A program made the translations under genes and the position numbers. 64,000 nt of DNA from Prorocentrum cordatum (taxonomy: Eukaryota > Sar > Dinophyceae > Prorocentrales > Prorocentraceae): NCBI GenBank assembly GCA_963575745.1, contig CAUYUJ010013892.1:234594-298593 (forward strand), given 5' to 3'. Below the pieces are notes generated by a model. It was not told the DNA's origin. It ran no database searches and was given only the letters and a program-made list of their open reading frames with translations. Below are positions 30,976-40,735 of the stretch, in pieces. Position 1 is the first letter of the stretch; each line of letters opens with the position of its first letter.

Positions 30976-31780
30976 TGAGCAAAGCTGCAGCACCGCGGAC
31001 GAGTGCGACGGCGCATTTTTCCGAGCCAGGTCGACCCGTGAGGGCCCAAGGGCCCCCAAAAACCGGCGAGAACGCGCGGCGTGAACAGACTGAGACGCCC
31101 GGGTCCCCAAACGCCCGAAGGACCAGGAGTCGCTGGGCGCCCTCCGCGGGGAGGGCGAGGCGGGGCGCTCCAGCTTCGGCTGGGCGCGCGCGCACGCACG
31201 CGCGACCGGCTGCTGCCGCCGCCTGCTTCCCTGCTGCTCATTTGCACGTCCCCTGAGATCCGACGTCGCGAACAAAAACACAGCACTGCAGGAAATCACG
31301 ATCAGAGCCCTCTAGACCCCAGCATGCTGCACCATGTTTCGCGCCGGATCCATCCGCGAGGCCCGAAGCACGGCACAAGCGCCCGGTGCGACACACTGCA
31401 GGGCCCGGAGCTCAGGGACCGCCGCCGCCGAAGCTGCTCCCCGTTCGTCCTCCCCCCCCCCCTTCCTCGGCTTCTCGGGCGGGTGGTACTCTGGGGGGGG
31501 TGACCTAAAAGAGGGCCGAGGAGAGGGCCCTTTTTGGGGCCCCTGCTGGCTCTGAGAGGGGCCCCAACGGGCCCCTTTGGGGCTCGTTCTTCTTCTTCGC
31601 CCTGTCTTCACCTCCCATCAGGGCCCCTTTAGGGCCCTTTCTTCGCCCTTTTGGGCCCCTTTCGGGCTCTTTTTTTCCTTCGCCCTTTCTTCACCTCCCA
31701 TTCAGGTCATCCCCCATTGCCACCCCTATGGCCGCGTATTCACCATGCCAGCGCCCAGATTGCCCTGGGCCAGGCATGGA
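30976..31780. other. 0.8-kb stretch, no gene seen
   Basis: GC-rich. At 31500-31720 short direct repeats of GGGCCCCTTT and TTCTTCGCCC, then TTCACCTCCCAT, appear. No domain recognised. Confidence 0.5.
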
Positions 31781-31976
31781 TCGGGTCGGGCGAAAGGGGG
31801 GGATAGCAAAGGGGGGGGTTGAGAATCAGCTCGCGTAGCTGATTTTCCCGGCGCCTCCCGGCGCCGGGAGGCGCCCATGTATCGAGGAATGGGCCCCTCG
31901 GTGGGGCCGAAACCAGCTGCATGCAGCAAATTTCGAACCCCCCCCTTTCCCAATCCCCCCCTTTCGTCCGGCCCGA
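31781..31976. mobile_element. Family C TIR element, copy C2, with 5-bp target duplication
   Basis: 196 bp, ends TCGGGTCGGGCGAAAGGGGG and (inverted) TCGGGCCGGACGAAAGGGGG, flanked exactly by ATGGA at 31776-31780 and 31977-31981. Closely similar to C1 throughout. Its non-autonomous nature is inferred from the lack of coding capacity. Confidence 0.92.
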
Positions 31977-32161
31977 ATGGAAGTCGCATACGGTGGGAGC
32001 GTTGGATCAGGAACCCTTGCAATCCAGGGCCTGGAAGCCGGCATAATTACCAACTCGGGCATGGCCACGGATAACACCACAGCCCTCCTCCGAGAAGGAA
32101 CCCTCCGGGGCCCGGAGCCCCTTGGGCAAGTTCCTGCACCAGCGCCCCCCCCCGTGCATGG

Positions 32162-32384
32162 GAGACCTCCCAGATGGGGTCGGAGTCGATGGGGGTCGGA
32201 GGAGGACCGCGCCGCCTCGTCGATGCACCACCGATGCATCGCTGGTGCACTGGCGGCGTCGGCGATGCATCGGCAGCGTCGGCGTGGAAGGAAGTCGGCC
32301 TCCACGTCGAGCAGCATCGCCGATGCATCGCCGATGGCGGCGCGACCCTCGGACCCCATCTGCTCCGACCCATCTGGGAGGCCT
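32162..32384. mobile_element. Family A inverted-repeat element, copy A2
   Basis: Ends GAGACCTCCCAGATGGGGTC and (inverted) GGCCTCCCAGATGGGTCGGA. The interior has GATGCATCGC, GGCGATGCATCGG and GGCGTGGA...TCCACGTCGAG modules. About 223 bp, non-coding. Confidence 0.85.
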
Positions 32385-32421
32385 GGAGCAAATCGAGGAG
32401 CAAATAATTGAAGGGAAATTG

Positions 32422-32573
32422 GGACACACAAATAAATACACACAAATAACCAGATTCCCCCATATTTTCCAATATTTTTCTGATTTTTGTCTTCCCCCCC
32501 ACTTCCCATATTTTCCCATATTTTCCTGGGAATCGACGATTAATTGTGTCTGTGTGTCTTTTTCCCTCCTGAA
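32422..32573. repeat. Dispersed repeat P, copy 2
   Basis: Starts GGACACACAAATAAATACAC and shares the CCATATTTTC words and GATTAATTGTGTCTGTGTGT with 8971-9120. It sits between A2 and B7. Confidence 0.8.
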
Positions 32574-32735
32574 TAATGGCATGACCATACGCCGTCGGAG
32601 GTCCGCGCTGATTTCTTGCATCGGCGCTGGGCGCCCCCCGGCCTGGCGCGCGGAGCGCGCCAGGGGGCGGCGTCGGAGGCGCCGCCGGGTGGCTCCTGCA
32701 CGGATCCGAGAATCGTGCGGATCCTCTGACCCCAT
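32574..32735. mobile_element. Family B element, copy B7, right end joined to a family A end
   Basis: Left arm GTCGGAGGTCCGCGCTGATT and core CTGGCGCGCGGAGCGCGCCA are typical. The right arm (CGGATCCGAGAATCGTGCGG) runs directly into CTCTGACCCCATCTACCCGG, which is a family A right end (to about 32763). Confidence 0.75.
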
Positions 32736-32763
32736 CTACCCGGACCGCTTTCGGAGGCCTAGA

Positions 32764-33335
32764 TATATTAGGGGGAAAACAAACCTACCTCGCTTTTGAC
32801 CACCCTCGCTTCCAAGAGATACCACACGATGCCAAACTACGGCCTGTACTGGTCAGGCCGCTTGACGAGGAGGCGCGTGGTATGACTTGGTTTTGCCTGG
32901 AAGCGAAAGCGGGGGAGGTAATTCACGCTCTGATATATGGGTGCCTGCTGCGGAGCGGGGGCGCCTGCTGCCGGGACCCATCCTGGGCAGCCTCTCGCCC
33001 AGGACCGACCTCTGAGGGCCCAATAGGGCCGCCCGACACGGGCATCTGGCGGACCAGACTGCGGAAACGACGTGCTCGAGCCTCGAACCTCAATGGATCG
33101 ATCGCTGCCTCTCGGACATGCTTCGCTTTGATTTTCCAGTACTCACGAAAGCAATAGAAGTGCCACCACCACCAGAACTCCGTAGAGATCCGTTCCCAAA
33201 GACCACCCCTCCGAACTGGAGGCCCTCCGTTCTGGACACTCTCTCTGGGGGCGCGTCCAGAACGGGGGTGCCACCAGCTCGGGGGGACGGAGCGGCCAGC
33301 CCCCCTAGCTGGTGGTAGCGGTTCTTCCTCCTCTA
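32764..33335. other. Intergenic stretch, no gene seen
   Basis: Unique-looking sequence without a recognised domain. Confidence 0.5.
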
Positions 33336-33575
33336 GAGGCCTCCTAGATGGGGTACGAGTACATGGGATCGAGGGATCTCGCCGCATCGCCGATACATCG
33401 GCGATGCATCGCCGATGCATCGGCGATGCACTTGCGTCGTCGGCGATGCATCGGCGACGTCGGCGTGGAGAAAACTGTGCCCCACATCGAGCCGCATCGC
33501 TGATGCATCGCTGATGCATCGGCGATGCGGTGCGATCCTCCGACCCCATCTACTCCGACCCCTATCCAGGAGGCC
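33336..33575. mobile_element. Family A inverted-repeat element, copy A3
   Basis: Left end GAGGCCTCCTAGATGGGGTA, right end CTATCCAGGAGGCC. The densest GCATCGGCGATGCATCG modules of the family are at 33385-33440 and 33500-33530, making several nested hairpins. About 240 bp. Confidence 0.85.
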
Positions 33576-33888
33576 CACATCATCTGGTGAAGTACGAGGC
33601 GAACCTTGTCCTCAGGGCTGGCTTGTCATCCTCACGGCTCCAATGGGACCTGGCGAGGGCCCCCCGTCAACGGCCAACAACTGCGTGTGGGGGGGGGCTA
33701 GATGGCGCCCATGCCGCTCCTCCACGGACCTCTCCAGGGGTGTGTTCTGACCACAACTGTGGGGACAATCCAGCCGTGGCGGTGATGGCTCTCCAGGACG
33801 GACAGCGGTAGTGGTATCCTTTTCTCCTCTGAGGAGCCTTCCGTCGTGACTTTTCCACGAGGCCAGCACGTCTGGGTCCTTCCCGGCT
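33576..33888. other. Intergenic stretch, no gene seen
   Basis: Unique-looking GC-rich sequence; no domain recognised. Confidence 0.5.
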
Positions 33889-34205
33889 TTGAGCAGGGTC
33901 CGACCGTCCCGGCATCCCTATAGGCCTACCACAAATGTTGGGCCAACAGACGGCTCTCAGCACGAAAACAAAGCTCTGATAATATGAAAAGCCATGTGTT
34001 AACACAAGACGGTCTCGTCGTGCAAACCAGAAGTGGTTCTTAAAACTTCCTTTCGTGGGCTGATATGCAGAGGAACGGAAACAACGGCATGAACTTCGAC
34101 TTTCGACGCTCCGCGAGGAATCCTTGGATCTGCGCTGCACCCCCCCGCGTCCATGTCTTGTTCGTCGAGTTACGGGCAGGGCAGGACGCTTCGCCACTGC
34201 TTGAG
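33889..34205. mobile_element. Family H inverted-repeat element, copy H2, containing a B fragment
   Basis: Starts TTGAGCAGGGTCCGACCGTC and ends CTTCGCCACTGCTTGAG, as H1. About 80 bp longer than H1 because a family B left half (34068-34152) lies inside the right part. Confidence 0.7.
34068..34152. mobile_element. Family B left-half fragment, copy B8, inside H2
   Basis: GAACGGAAACAACGGCATGA, then TTTCGACGCTCCGCGAGG and AATCCTTGGATCTGCGCTG match the B left arm and inner arm. The core palindrome and right arm are missing. Confidence 0.6.
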
Positions 34206-34305
34206 TGTGTGCACTCCCCGCTTACTACCCCCGCCCTCGGCCAACTGCGGGAGGCTCATGTTGCATCCTGGGGGGACCCTGCCTGTCCCGTTGCCGTCCT
34301 ACCCG

Positions 34306-34430
34306 CGACGAACCCGCGTCGAATCCATGTCGGACTCGTCGAATCCGCGTCGAATCCACCTCAAATCCGCGTCGAATCCGCGCCAAAGATCTGCGCTGAG
34401 TCCGCACCGAAGCCGCGTCGGGCACAAGAA
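34306..34430. repeat. CGAATCCGCGTC short tandem repeat
   Basis: About eight degenerate units of roughly 15 bp around GTCGAATCCGCGTCGAATCC. Confidence 0.8.
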
Positions 34431-34830
34431 ACGCCACCAACCTGGGGCACCGGCGAGGCCGCCCCGAAGATGCAACGTAAGCTACAGGGCATCTGTTAAT
34501 ACATGGGATTGTTTAAACCTATGGGATTCTTAGCACATGATGAATGCATGAGTAAACTTAGGCATGAACTCAGCGTTGTTTCTAATATCAGGTCCTTGCA
34601 TTTGTAACACACGACCTGCACGCGGAGCACGTATGAAAAACGGCACTGTGCCCCCGCCCTCGGCCCACTGCGGGAGGCGGCCCGCGGCACCTCCGTCGGC
34701 GAGCTCGAGCACGGTGTAGAAGCGGCCGTCCGCCGCCGGGCCCGGCCTCTGCCCCGGCCTCGGGGCCGCGGAGTGGTCCTCCGAGGGCCCTGGCGGGGGG
34801 GGGGGGGGGGCAGAAGCTGCCTTCGTTATA
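34431..34830. other. Intergenic stretch, no gene seen
   Basis: Lower-GC patch at 34490-34630, then GC-rich; ends in a G homopolymer run near 34796-34810. Confidence 0.5.
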
Positions 34831-35256
34831 GAGGCCTCCTATCGGCGGCGAGCGAGCGGGGGAAGTGAGACGGAGAAGGCCCTCTCAGAAGGCGGCGGGA
34901 CTTCTCAGAAGCCCTGGCGCCTTCTGAGAGTTTTTTTTGTGTCTCCGAGGACGGCGTAGAAAACCTCTCAGAGGGCCGGGGGGCTTCCGAACCTCCTGAG
35001 AAGGCCTTCCCCTTCTCACGTCCCCTTCTCGCTCGCCACCAGTCCTAGATGGGGGCCGAGTAGATAGTGTCCGAGGATCGCGCCGCATCGCCAATGCATC
35101 GGCGATACAGGGGCAATGCATCGGCGACGTCGACGATGCATCGGCGCCGTCGGCGCAGAGAAACTCCGGCTCCACGTCGAGCCGCCTTGCCGATGCGTCG
35201 GCGATGCGGCACGACCCTCCGACCCCGTCTACTCCAACCCCATCTGGAAGGCCTAG
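34831..35256. mobile_element. Family A element, copy A4, interrupted by element E2
   Basis: The left tip GAGGCCTCCTA is at 34831-34841. E2 then intervenes and the element resumes at 35043 with TCCTAGATGGGGGCCGAG. Removing E2 and one TCCTA gives the same left end as A3. Right end ACCCCATCTGGAAGGCC. GCATCGGCGA modules are internal. Confidence 0.82.
34842..35042. mobile_element. Family E TIR element, copy E2, with 5-bp target duplication
   Basis: 201 bp inserted in A4 between duplicated TCCTA (34837-34841 and 35043-35047). It begins TCGGCGGCGAGCGAGCGGGG and ends CTTCTCGCTCGCCACCAG. Inner inverted modules are GAGAAGGCCCTCTCAGAAGG and CTCCTGAGAAGGCCTTCC. Confidence 0.88.
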
Positions 35257-35261
35257 AACCA

Positions 35262-35455
35262 TGCGAGAAACAAATCATGGCATAACCATGCACTTTCGGA
35301 GGTCCGCGCTGACTTCTTGGATCGGCGCTGGCCCCCCCCCCCCGGCCTGGCGCGCGGAGCGCGCCAAGGGCGGCACCAGAGGCGCCGCCGGGTGGCTCCA
35401 GCGCAGGTCCGAGAAATCCGCGCGGACTTCTGAAAGATCATGTTTACACGTCAAA
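35262..35455. mobile_element. Family B palindromic element, copy B9
   Basis: Left arm CATGGCATAACCATGCACTT then TCGGAGGTCCGCGCTGACTT; core CTGGCGCGCGGAGCGCGCCA; right arm GGTCCGAGAAATCCGCGCGG. It lies within 10 bp of the right end of A4. Confidence 0.85.
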
Positions 35456-35740
35456 AGATGTTTCCCGAGTCATCCCCTGCACAGGAGACAGCGTCAGCAC
35501 CTAAGGCTGGGGGTCCCAAGACGATGCGGCGACAGATCCGGGGAATCCAAAAGGTACTGATACCGCTACTCCCCAGACCTCTCCGTGCGTGCGTTCCGAC
35601 TGGGATTTCGAGGCGAATCCAACGGCGGCGATGAGGGCCTCCGAAGAGGCCCGAAAGGGGAGAACGGGTGAGGTGTAGAGGTATGGGGTACCTTTTCCTC
35701 CTCTGGAGACCGTGCGGTGACCTCGGCCCCCCCCAGCAAG
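35456..35740. other. Spacer, no gene seen
   Basis: Unique-looking sequence between B9 and the large fold-back element. Confidence 0.5.
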
Positions 35741-38484
35741 ACGCCTACGGCGAGTCATCGCCGCCCCCTGCCCTTTCGGAAGCGCTTGTGTGGCCGAACG
35801 TTGAGGCCAGAGTCCTGCCAAGCGATCGGGCCACGTGTTCCCCGAAACGGTTTGGAAAGCCTTCGGGGAACACGTGGGGGAGGACGGGGAAGAGGAGGAG
35901 AGTGAGGAATGGGAATGTTCGGGGCCCCTTGGGGGCTCTTGTGAGCTTTTGGAAGCGTCTTGGGGCCTGCTGGCCGAAGGTTGGGTCAGATCCTTGCCAA
36001 TCTTTCGGAACGAGTGCTCCCCAAATCGGTTTGGAAAGCTTTCGGGGAACACGTGGAGGAGGTTGGGAAAGAGGAGGAGAGTGAGGAAAAAGAGGAAGGG
36101 AGGAAGAGTCCTCGTGGGAGTCTCTTGAGGCACTCTGGGGCTCAATTGGGCCATCTTGGCCGTCTTGGAGGCATCTTGAAGGTCAGCTTGGCCGTCTGGG
36201 CCATTTTGACCCTTTCGGGCCTTCCTGGATGACGTCTTGGAGGGCTCTTGGGCCGTCTTGGGGGCCTCTTGCGAGCCTTTTGGGCAGTCGAAAGCCATCT
36301 TGAGGCCATCTGGGGCCGTCTTGGGTGCATCTTGAGGCCATCTTCGCTGTCTTGGAGGCCGTCTTGGCCGTCTTGGAGACATCTTGGAGGCCATCTTGGC
36401 TGTCTTGGAAGCCATCTTCGGCGTCTTCGGGGCCATCTTGGGCCGTCTTGGGCTCTCATTGGGGCCCTCTCGGGGGCCTCTCGGGCTGTCATGGGGCCAT
36501 CTTGGAGGCCTCTTGGGAGCTCTTGGGATGATGTTGGGGGCCTCTTGGGCCGTCTCGGGCCGTCTGAGTGCTGATAAGAAGAAAATGCACAAATCCTTCG
36601 AACACCTGAGGGCAATCAATGATGTTTGTCCTTTCGGGCCTGCCTGGACGACGTCTTGGAGGCCTCTTGGGGGCCTCCTGGCCAGTCTTAGGCCATCTTG
36701 GAGCCACCTTGGGTCGTCTTGGAGGCGTCTTGGACGAACTTGAAGGCATCTTGGACTCTCTCGGGGCGTCTTGGAAGCCATCTTGGACCATCTTTGGCGA
36801 CTTGGGAGGCCATCTTGGGCCAACGAGACCATCTTCGAGGCCATCTCGAGCAGCCTTGGAGAATTGTTTGTGGACGTTGGGGTGGTTTATGCTGCCTTGT
36901 GCTGCCTTTTTGTTGCTGCCTTTATGCTGCCTTTATGCTGCCTTTATGCTGCCTGTTTTGCTGCCTTTGTGCTGTTTGTGCCTTGTGGTTTATGCTGCCT
37001 TTATGCTGCCTTGTACGGGCCGAAGTCGAATGGTTATTCTAGAAACGCAGAAATCAAAAGGGTTCCGCACGCCAGGCACCGATGAATCCAACGGGGGGCG
37101 GCGGGTTCTCCTCTGCGGCGTCGGCCCTTCCCGCCCGGCCACCTGGAAGGGACCAGAACCAGGCGCCACGTGCACAAACAACAATCTGCAGGACGTCTCA
37201 AGATGGCATTCAAGAGGGCACGAGGGCGCCCAAGTTCGCCCGAGAAGGTCCAAGATGGCCTCCAAGACGTCCCAAGAGGGTCCGAGATACCTCCAAGCTT
37301 GCCAGGGAAGCCGCCAAGAAGGCCCAAGCTGGCCCCAGGATGGCCCGAGACGCTCCGAGACGCCCCCGAGAGGTCTCCACGACGGCCCAAGAGGCCTCCA
37401 AGAGGTCCTTCAGGAAGGTCAGAAGACGCCCAAATCATTGACTCCCTATGGTTTTTGTTTGGAAGATTGTGGCAGTCGTTTCTTTTCGGCCTTCCGACGG
37501 CCCGAGACGGCCCAAGAGCCCAAGAAGATTGCCCCAAGATCGCCCAAGAGGCTTCCAAAATGGCCCCTCAACGGCCCAAGAGGACCCACGGCCCCAAGGA
37601 GCCCCAAGACGGCCCAAGAGGCCTCCGAAACGCCCAAGATAGCCTCCAAGACGGCCCTGGAGCACGCCAAGAGGGCCCCAAGACGGCCTGGCCGAGAGAG
37701 CCCCCCCAAAATTGATTCCGACGGCGTCAGACGCGCCAGAAGCCCACCAAAACGGCCCAAGATGGACCCACGACGTCCAGAAAAGGGTCCAAGAGGCTCC
37801 CAAGAGGTTTCCAAGATGGCCCCAGAGGCCCCCAAGAGGACCTCCTGGAAGACCCGAAGAGGCCCACTGTATTGATTCCCTATGGTTTTTGACAAATTTT
37901 GGCATTTGGTTCTTTTCGGCCTCCCGATGGCCCCAGACGGCCCAAGAGCCACCAGAGATCGCCCCAAGATCGCTCAAGAGGCATCCAGAATGGCCCCACA
38001 AAAGCCCAAAAGGCCCCCAAAACTGCCCCAAGACGGCCCAAGAGGCCTCCGAGACGCCCAAGACGGCCTCCAAAACGGCCCTGGAGCACGCCACGAAAGC
38101 TCCGAGTTAGCCCAGAGAGGCCCCCGGGGCGGCTTGCGACGTCGTCAGGCGGGCCAGGAATGCCCAAAGACAGCCAACGAGGTTTCCAAGAATCCCCCAA
38201 AGCCCCCAATAGGTCCTATGAGGCCTCCAAGATGCCTCCAATAGGCTCCCAGGAAGCTCCCAGGAACCCCCCCGAGTGCCCCCAGAGGCGCCCAAGATGC
38301 CCCCTCCTGTTCCTCCTCCTCCTCTTCCTGTTTGTTCCTGCCATCCTCCCCAATTGTCCCCCGAAAGGTTTCCACAACGGCTAGGGGAGCACGTGGACCG
38401 ATAGCTTGGCAGAGTTCATGCCACAACGTTCGGCCACATGGGCGATTCCAACTGGCACTGGGCGGCGGTGATTCGCCGTAGGCG
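35741..38484. repeat. 2.7-kb fold-back element with long inverted ends and CAAGAGGCC/GGCCTCTTG interior
   Basis: The left end ACGCCTACGGCGAGTCATCG is inverted at the right end (CGGTGATTCGCCGTAGGCGT). Further in, GTGGCCGAACGTTG, TGCCAAGCGATCGG and TTTCGGGGAACACGTGG-like words on the left reappear inverted at 38330-38445. The left interior (36120-36880) is degenerate CGTCTTGGAGGCCTCTTGG and the right interior (37200-38310) is its complement type. The centre has TGCTGCCTTTA repeats (36886-37020). The right half contains a two-unit repeat of about 435 bp starting near 37442 and 37877. Open frames inside are Arg/Pro/Lys or Gly/Leu/Ser-rich repeat artefacts; no transposase was recognised. Confidence 0.78.
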
Positions 38485-38690
38485 TTTTCGATCAAATGCG
38501 TCACAGAGTTTGCACCAGATGGGGTGCACCATCAAATCGCTTGCACCAGCATGCAATAAACAGCTTGCACCACATAGACTGCGCACATACATGGCACCGA
38601 ATAGCTTCAGCGGCAGCTTGCAGAACAGATGGTGCATCCCCGTACACTGACCAAATCCATGTCAATTGCACTTCATAGGTGTGTGGAACA
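38485..38690. repeat. Degenerate TTGCACCACATAG repeats
   Basis: TTTGCACCAGATGGGGTGCA, CTTGCACCAGCATGC, TTGCACCACATAGACTGC: same unit class as 27880-28137, directly beside the fold-back right end. Confidence 0.7.
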
Positions 38691-39754
38691 TCTTAAACTG
38701 CAAGAGCCCATTCTTGCAGGTTCCCCCTGGCGGCACTCGCACGCATCTACTGCAGGCCTTCAGGGCCAGGACTTCCAGATCGAAATGGGCCAGGACTTGC
38801 GGCCTCCGACCCTCATGGCCACGGTTTGATTGTCATCGAAATCTTGGCCCGAATGCACCCAAGGACCGGGATGTTGACCCAGGCTCCAAAGCTCCACCTG
38901 CCATTGCTCGGACGTCCACTCCCTGTGCATACTTCGGTTTTACACGTGTTTTTCCACAAGATGATCCAACATGTTCCCAGATGGTTCGCATCGAGAAAAT
39001 GCACGCGTCCGAGCGATGCCAAGTCAGACGCCAGGATCGAATGGAAGCTGGAGGGCCTTTGTCGGACTCGGCGCCTGGAGACGCCGCGCCCGCGCCCAAA
39101 GAGGTCAGGGCGAGAACGGGTTAGGGACGATGGCGAGGGCATCCAGCGGAACGTGCCCCGAGAGCAGACGCGGATTACCTCTTTCCCCATCCACGGAGCA
39201 CCCTGTGGTATAGAGAGAGGAGGAGGGAGGAGGGGAAGGGGGAACTTGCAACTAATTAGTCCGGCGCGCGCCGCGAACCGCAGCCGCAGCGCCTCGCGCC
39301 GCACATCAGCAGCGCCACGCAGCGCCACGCTGATTGCACACAGCACGCAGAGCGCAGATTACGCTCAACAGTGAGAGAGGCAATAACGAAGCCATGCCCC
39401 CGCCCTCGAGAAAAGCCACCACTCAGAAGTCAGCGAGGAGAGGCCCACACCACTCAGCTTACCGTTCCGAACGTGCAGCCGAAAGGGCGAACCCGAATGC
39501 AAGAGACTGGAAGCGAGGGGAGGGAGCACGAGGATGAGAGAGAAGGGTGGGGGTGACAGTTCGCGCGTGCGCAAAAACGTGCCGCCCGCCTCGTGAGTAG
39601 TCCAGCAGGTTCACGAAGAGACGCCTGGGGTCGAGGTGCCAGGCCTGCCCGCCGGGATGCGCGATACGACCCGCTGCCCGCCGCTCCCCGGCGCCCGCTG
39701 CGGGACCGTTCTTGCCGCCCCCCGTCCCTCGGCTACACGAAACAGTGACCCTGG
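38691..39754. other. 1.1-kb stretch, no gene seen
   Basis: Moderate-GC unique-looking sequence with a GGA patch at about 39218-39242. Open frames on both strands lack recognisable domains. Confidence 0.5.
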
Positions 39755-39902
39755 GTAAGAGTGGCCTTTGGTGCGCGGCTTTTTGGGGGCCGCGGGGAGA
39801 CCAAACCTGGGCGCGCAAGCCGCTGCTACCGCTTCGTTTTCAGCCATCTGGGGCCCATCCGTGCCCGCACCACAGGTCATTCTGGCGAAAGGTCACTCTT
39901 AC
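39755..39902. mobile_element. Family I TIR element, copy I2
   Basis: Ends GTAAGAGTGGCCTTTGGTGC and (inverted) GTAAGAGTGACCTTTCGCCA; GGTGCGCGGC follows the left end as in I1 and I3. About 148 bp, non-coding. Confidence 0.78.
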
Positions 39903-40017
39903 GTATAGTCGATTCCCCCCCTGCGACTGCCGCAGCACAGGGAGCTGCGCCCCCCGCCTCGCTGCCTTCTGCTCCCGCTCCCGCCCCCTCTGGCCAGACA
40001 GGCCAACGTAGCGGCCC

Positions 40018-40160
40018 TGAGTAAAAATTGGCCTCTGGTGCGCGGCTCGCGGGGGCCGCGGGCACGCCAGCCCCGTCGCATCGCGTTCGGTCGTCGAGGG
40101 AAGCCCAGTGAGCCCGCACCAGAGATCTTTCAAGCGAAGGGTCACTCTGACGAGCACGGC
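40018..40160. mobile_element. Family I element, copy I3
   Basis: Left end AGTAAAAATTGGCCTCTGGT with GTGCGCGGCTCGCGGGGGCC; right end AAGCGAAGGGTCACTCTGAC. More diverged than I2, which lies about 115 bp away. Confidence 0.65.
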
Positions 40161-40224
40161 CAACACGTACAGCAAGGATGCGCGACAAGAGTGCAAGGGC
40201 CTCGGAAGCCCACGCCGAAGCTTC

Positions 40225-40335
40225 TCGAGCGGGGCGCGGCCTACGAAGGTGGCCAAGGATGGACCGAGGAGGCAGGGATGCGAGGGTACCCTTGGGAGGG
40301 CTGCCCATCCTTGCTATGCGGGTTGACTGTAGCCG
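40225..40335. repeat. Dispersed repeat D, copy 2
   Basis: Shares GGCCAAGGATGGACCGA, GCGAGGGTACCCTTGGGAGG and ATGCGGGTTGACTG with 14395-14505. Confidence 0.7.
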
Positions 40336-40577
40336 ACCAGCCCCCTCGGCCCCCACAGCCCGCTCGGACCGGCCGCGACGCGGGATGCCTCCGCCCGACT
40401 CTGCCAGGGCTGCCTGGCGGCGACTGCAGAGCCGGGCCTGCGGTCGAGAGAACCTCGGCGCCGCGTGTGGCGCGGCGGCTGCCCCCACGACGCGCGTGGG
40501 CCCCGCCAACCGGATGGCGTGTCGCTCCGCTCCGCTCGGGACGCCCCACATGCCACAACAGATCGGTGATCGTCTGA

Positions 40578-40735
40578 CCCAGGTCAACCCAAGCCAGGGT
40601 CGGCCTTGCAGGATCCTGCGCCCACACCCGGGTCAGTGCGCCCCTGGCCCCGCAGGATCCTGCAAGATCCGACGCTCCGGCCGACCCCCGTCTGCATTGA
40701 CCCCCGTCTCGAGGCTCCCGACCACAACGTGGTCG
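40578..40735. repeat. Dispersed repeat L, copy 1
   Basis: Contains TGCAGGATCCTGCGCCCAC, CCGCAGGATCCTGCAAGATC and CTGCATTGACCCCCGTCTC; the same ordered words are at 53320-53470. GCAGGATCCTGC is palindromic. Confidence 0.75.

Noticed and set aside
36000-38310. Long Arg/Lys/Pro-rich and Gly/Leu-rich frames as basic proteins
   Set aside because: They follow the degenerate CAAGAGGCC/GGCCTCTTG short repeats and switch character with repeat orientation.
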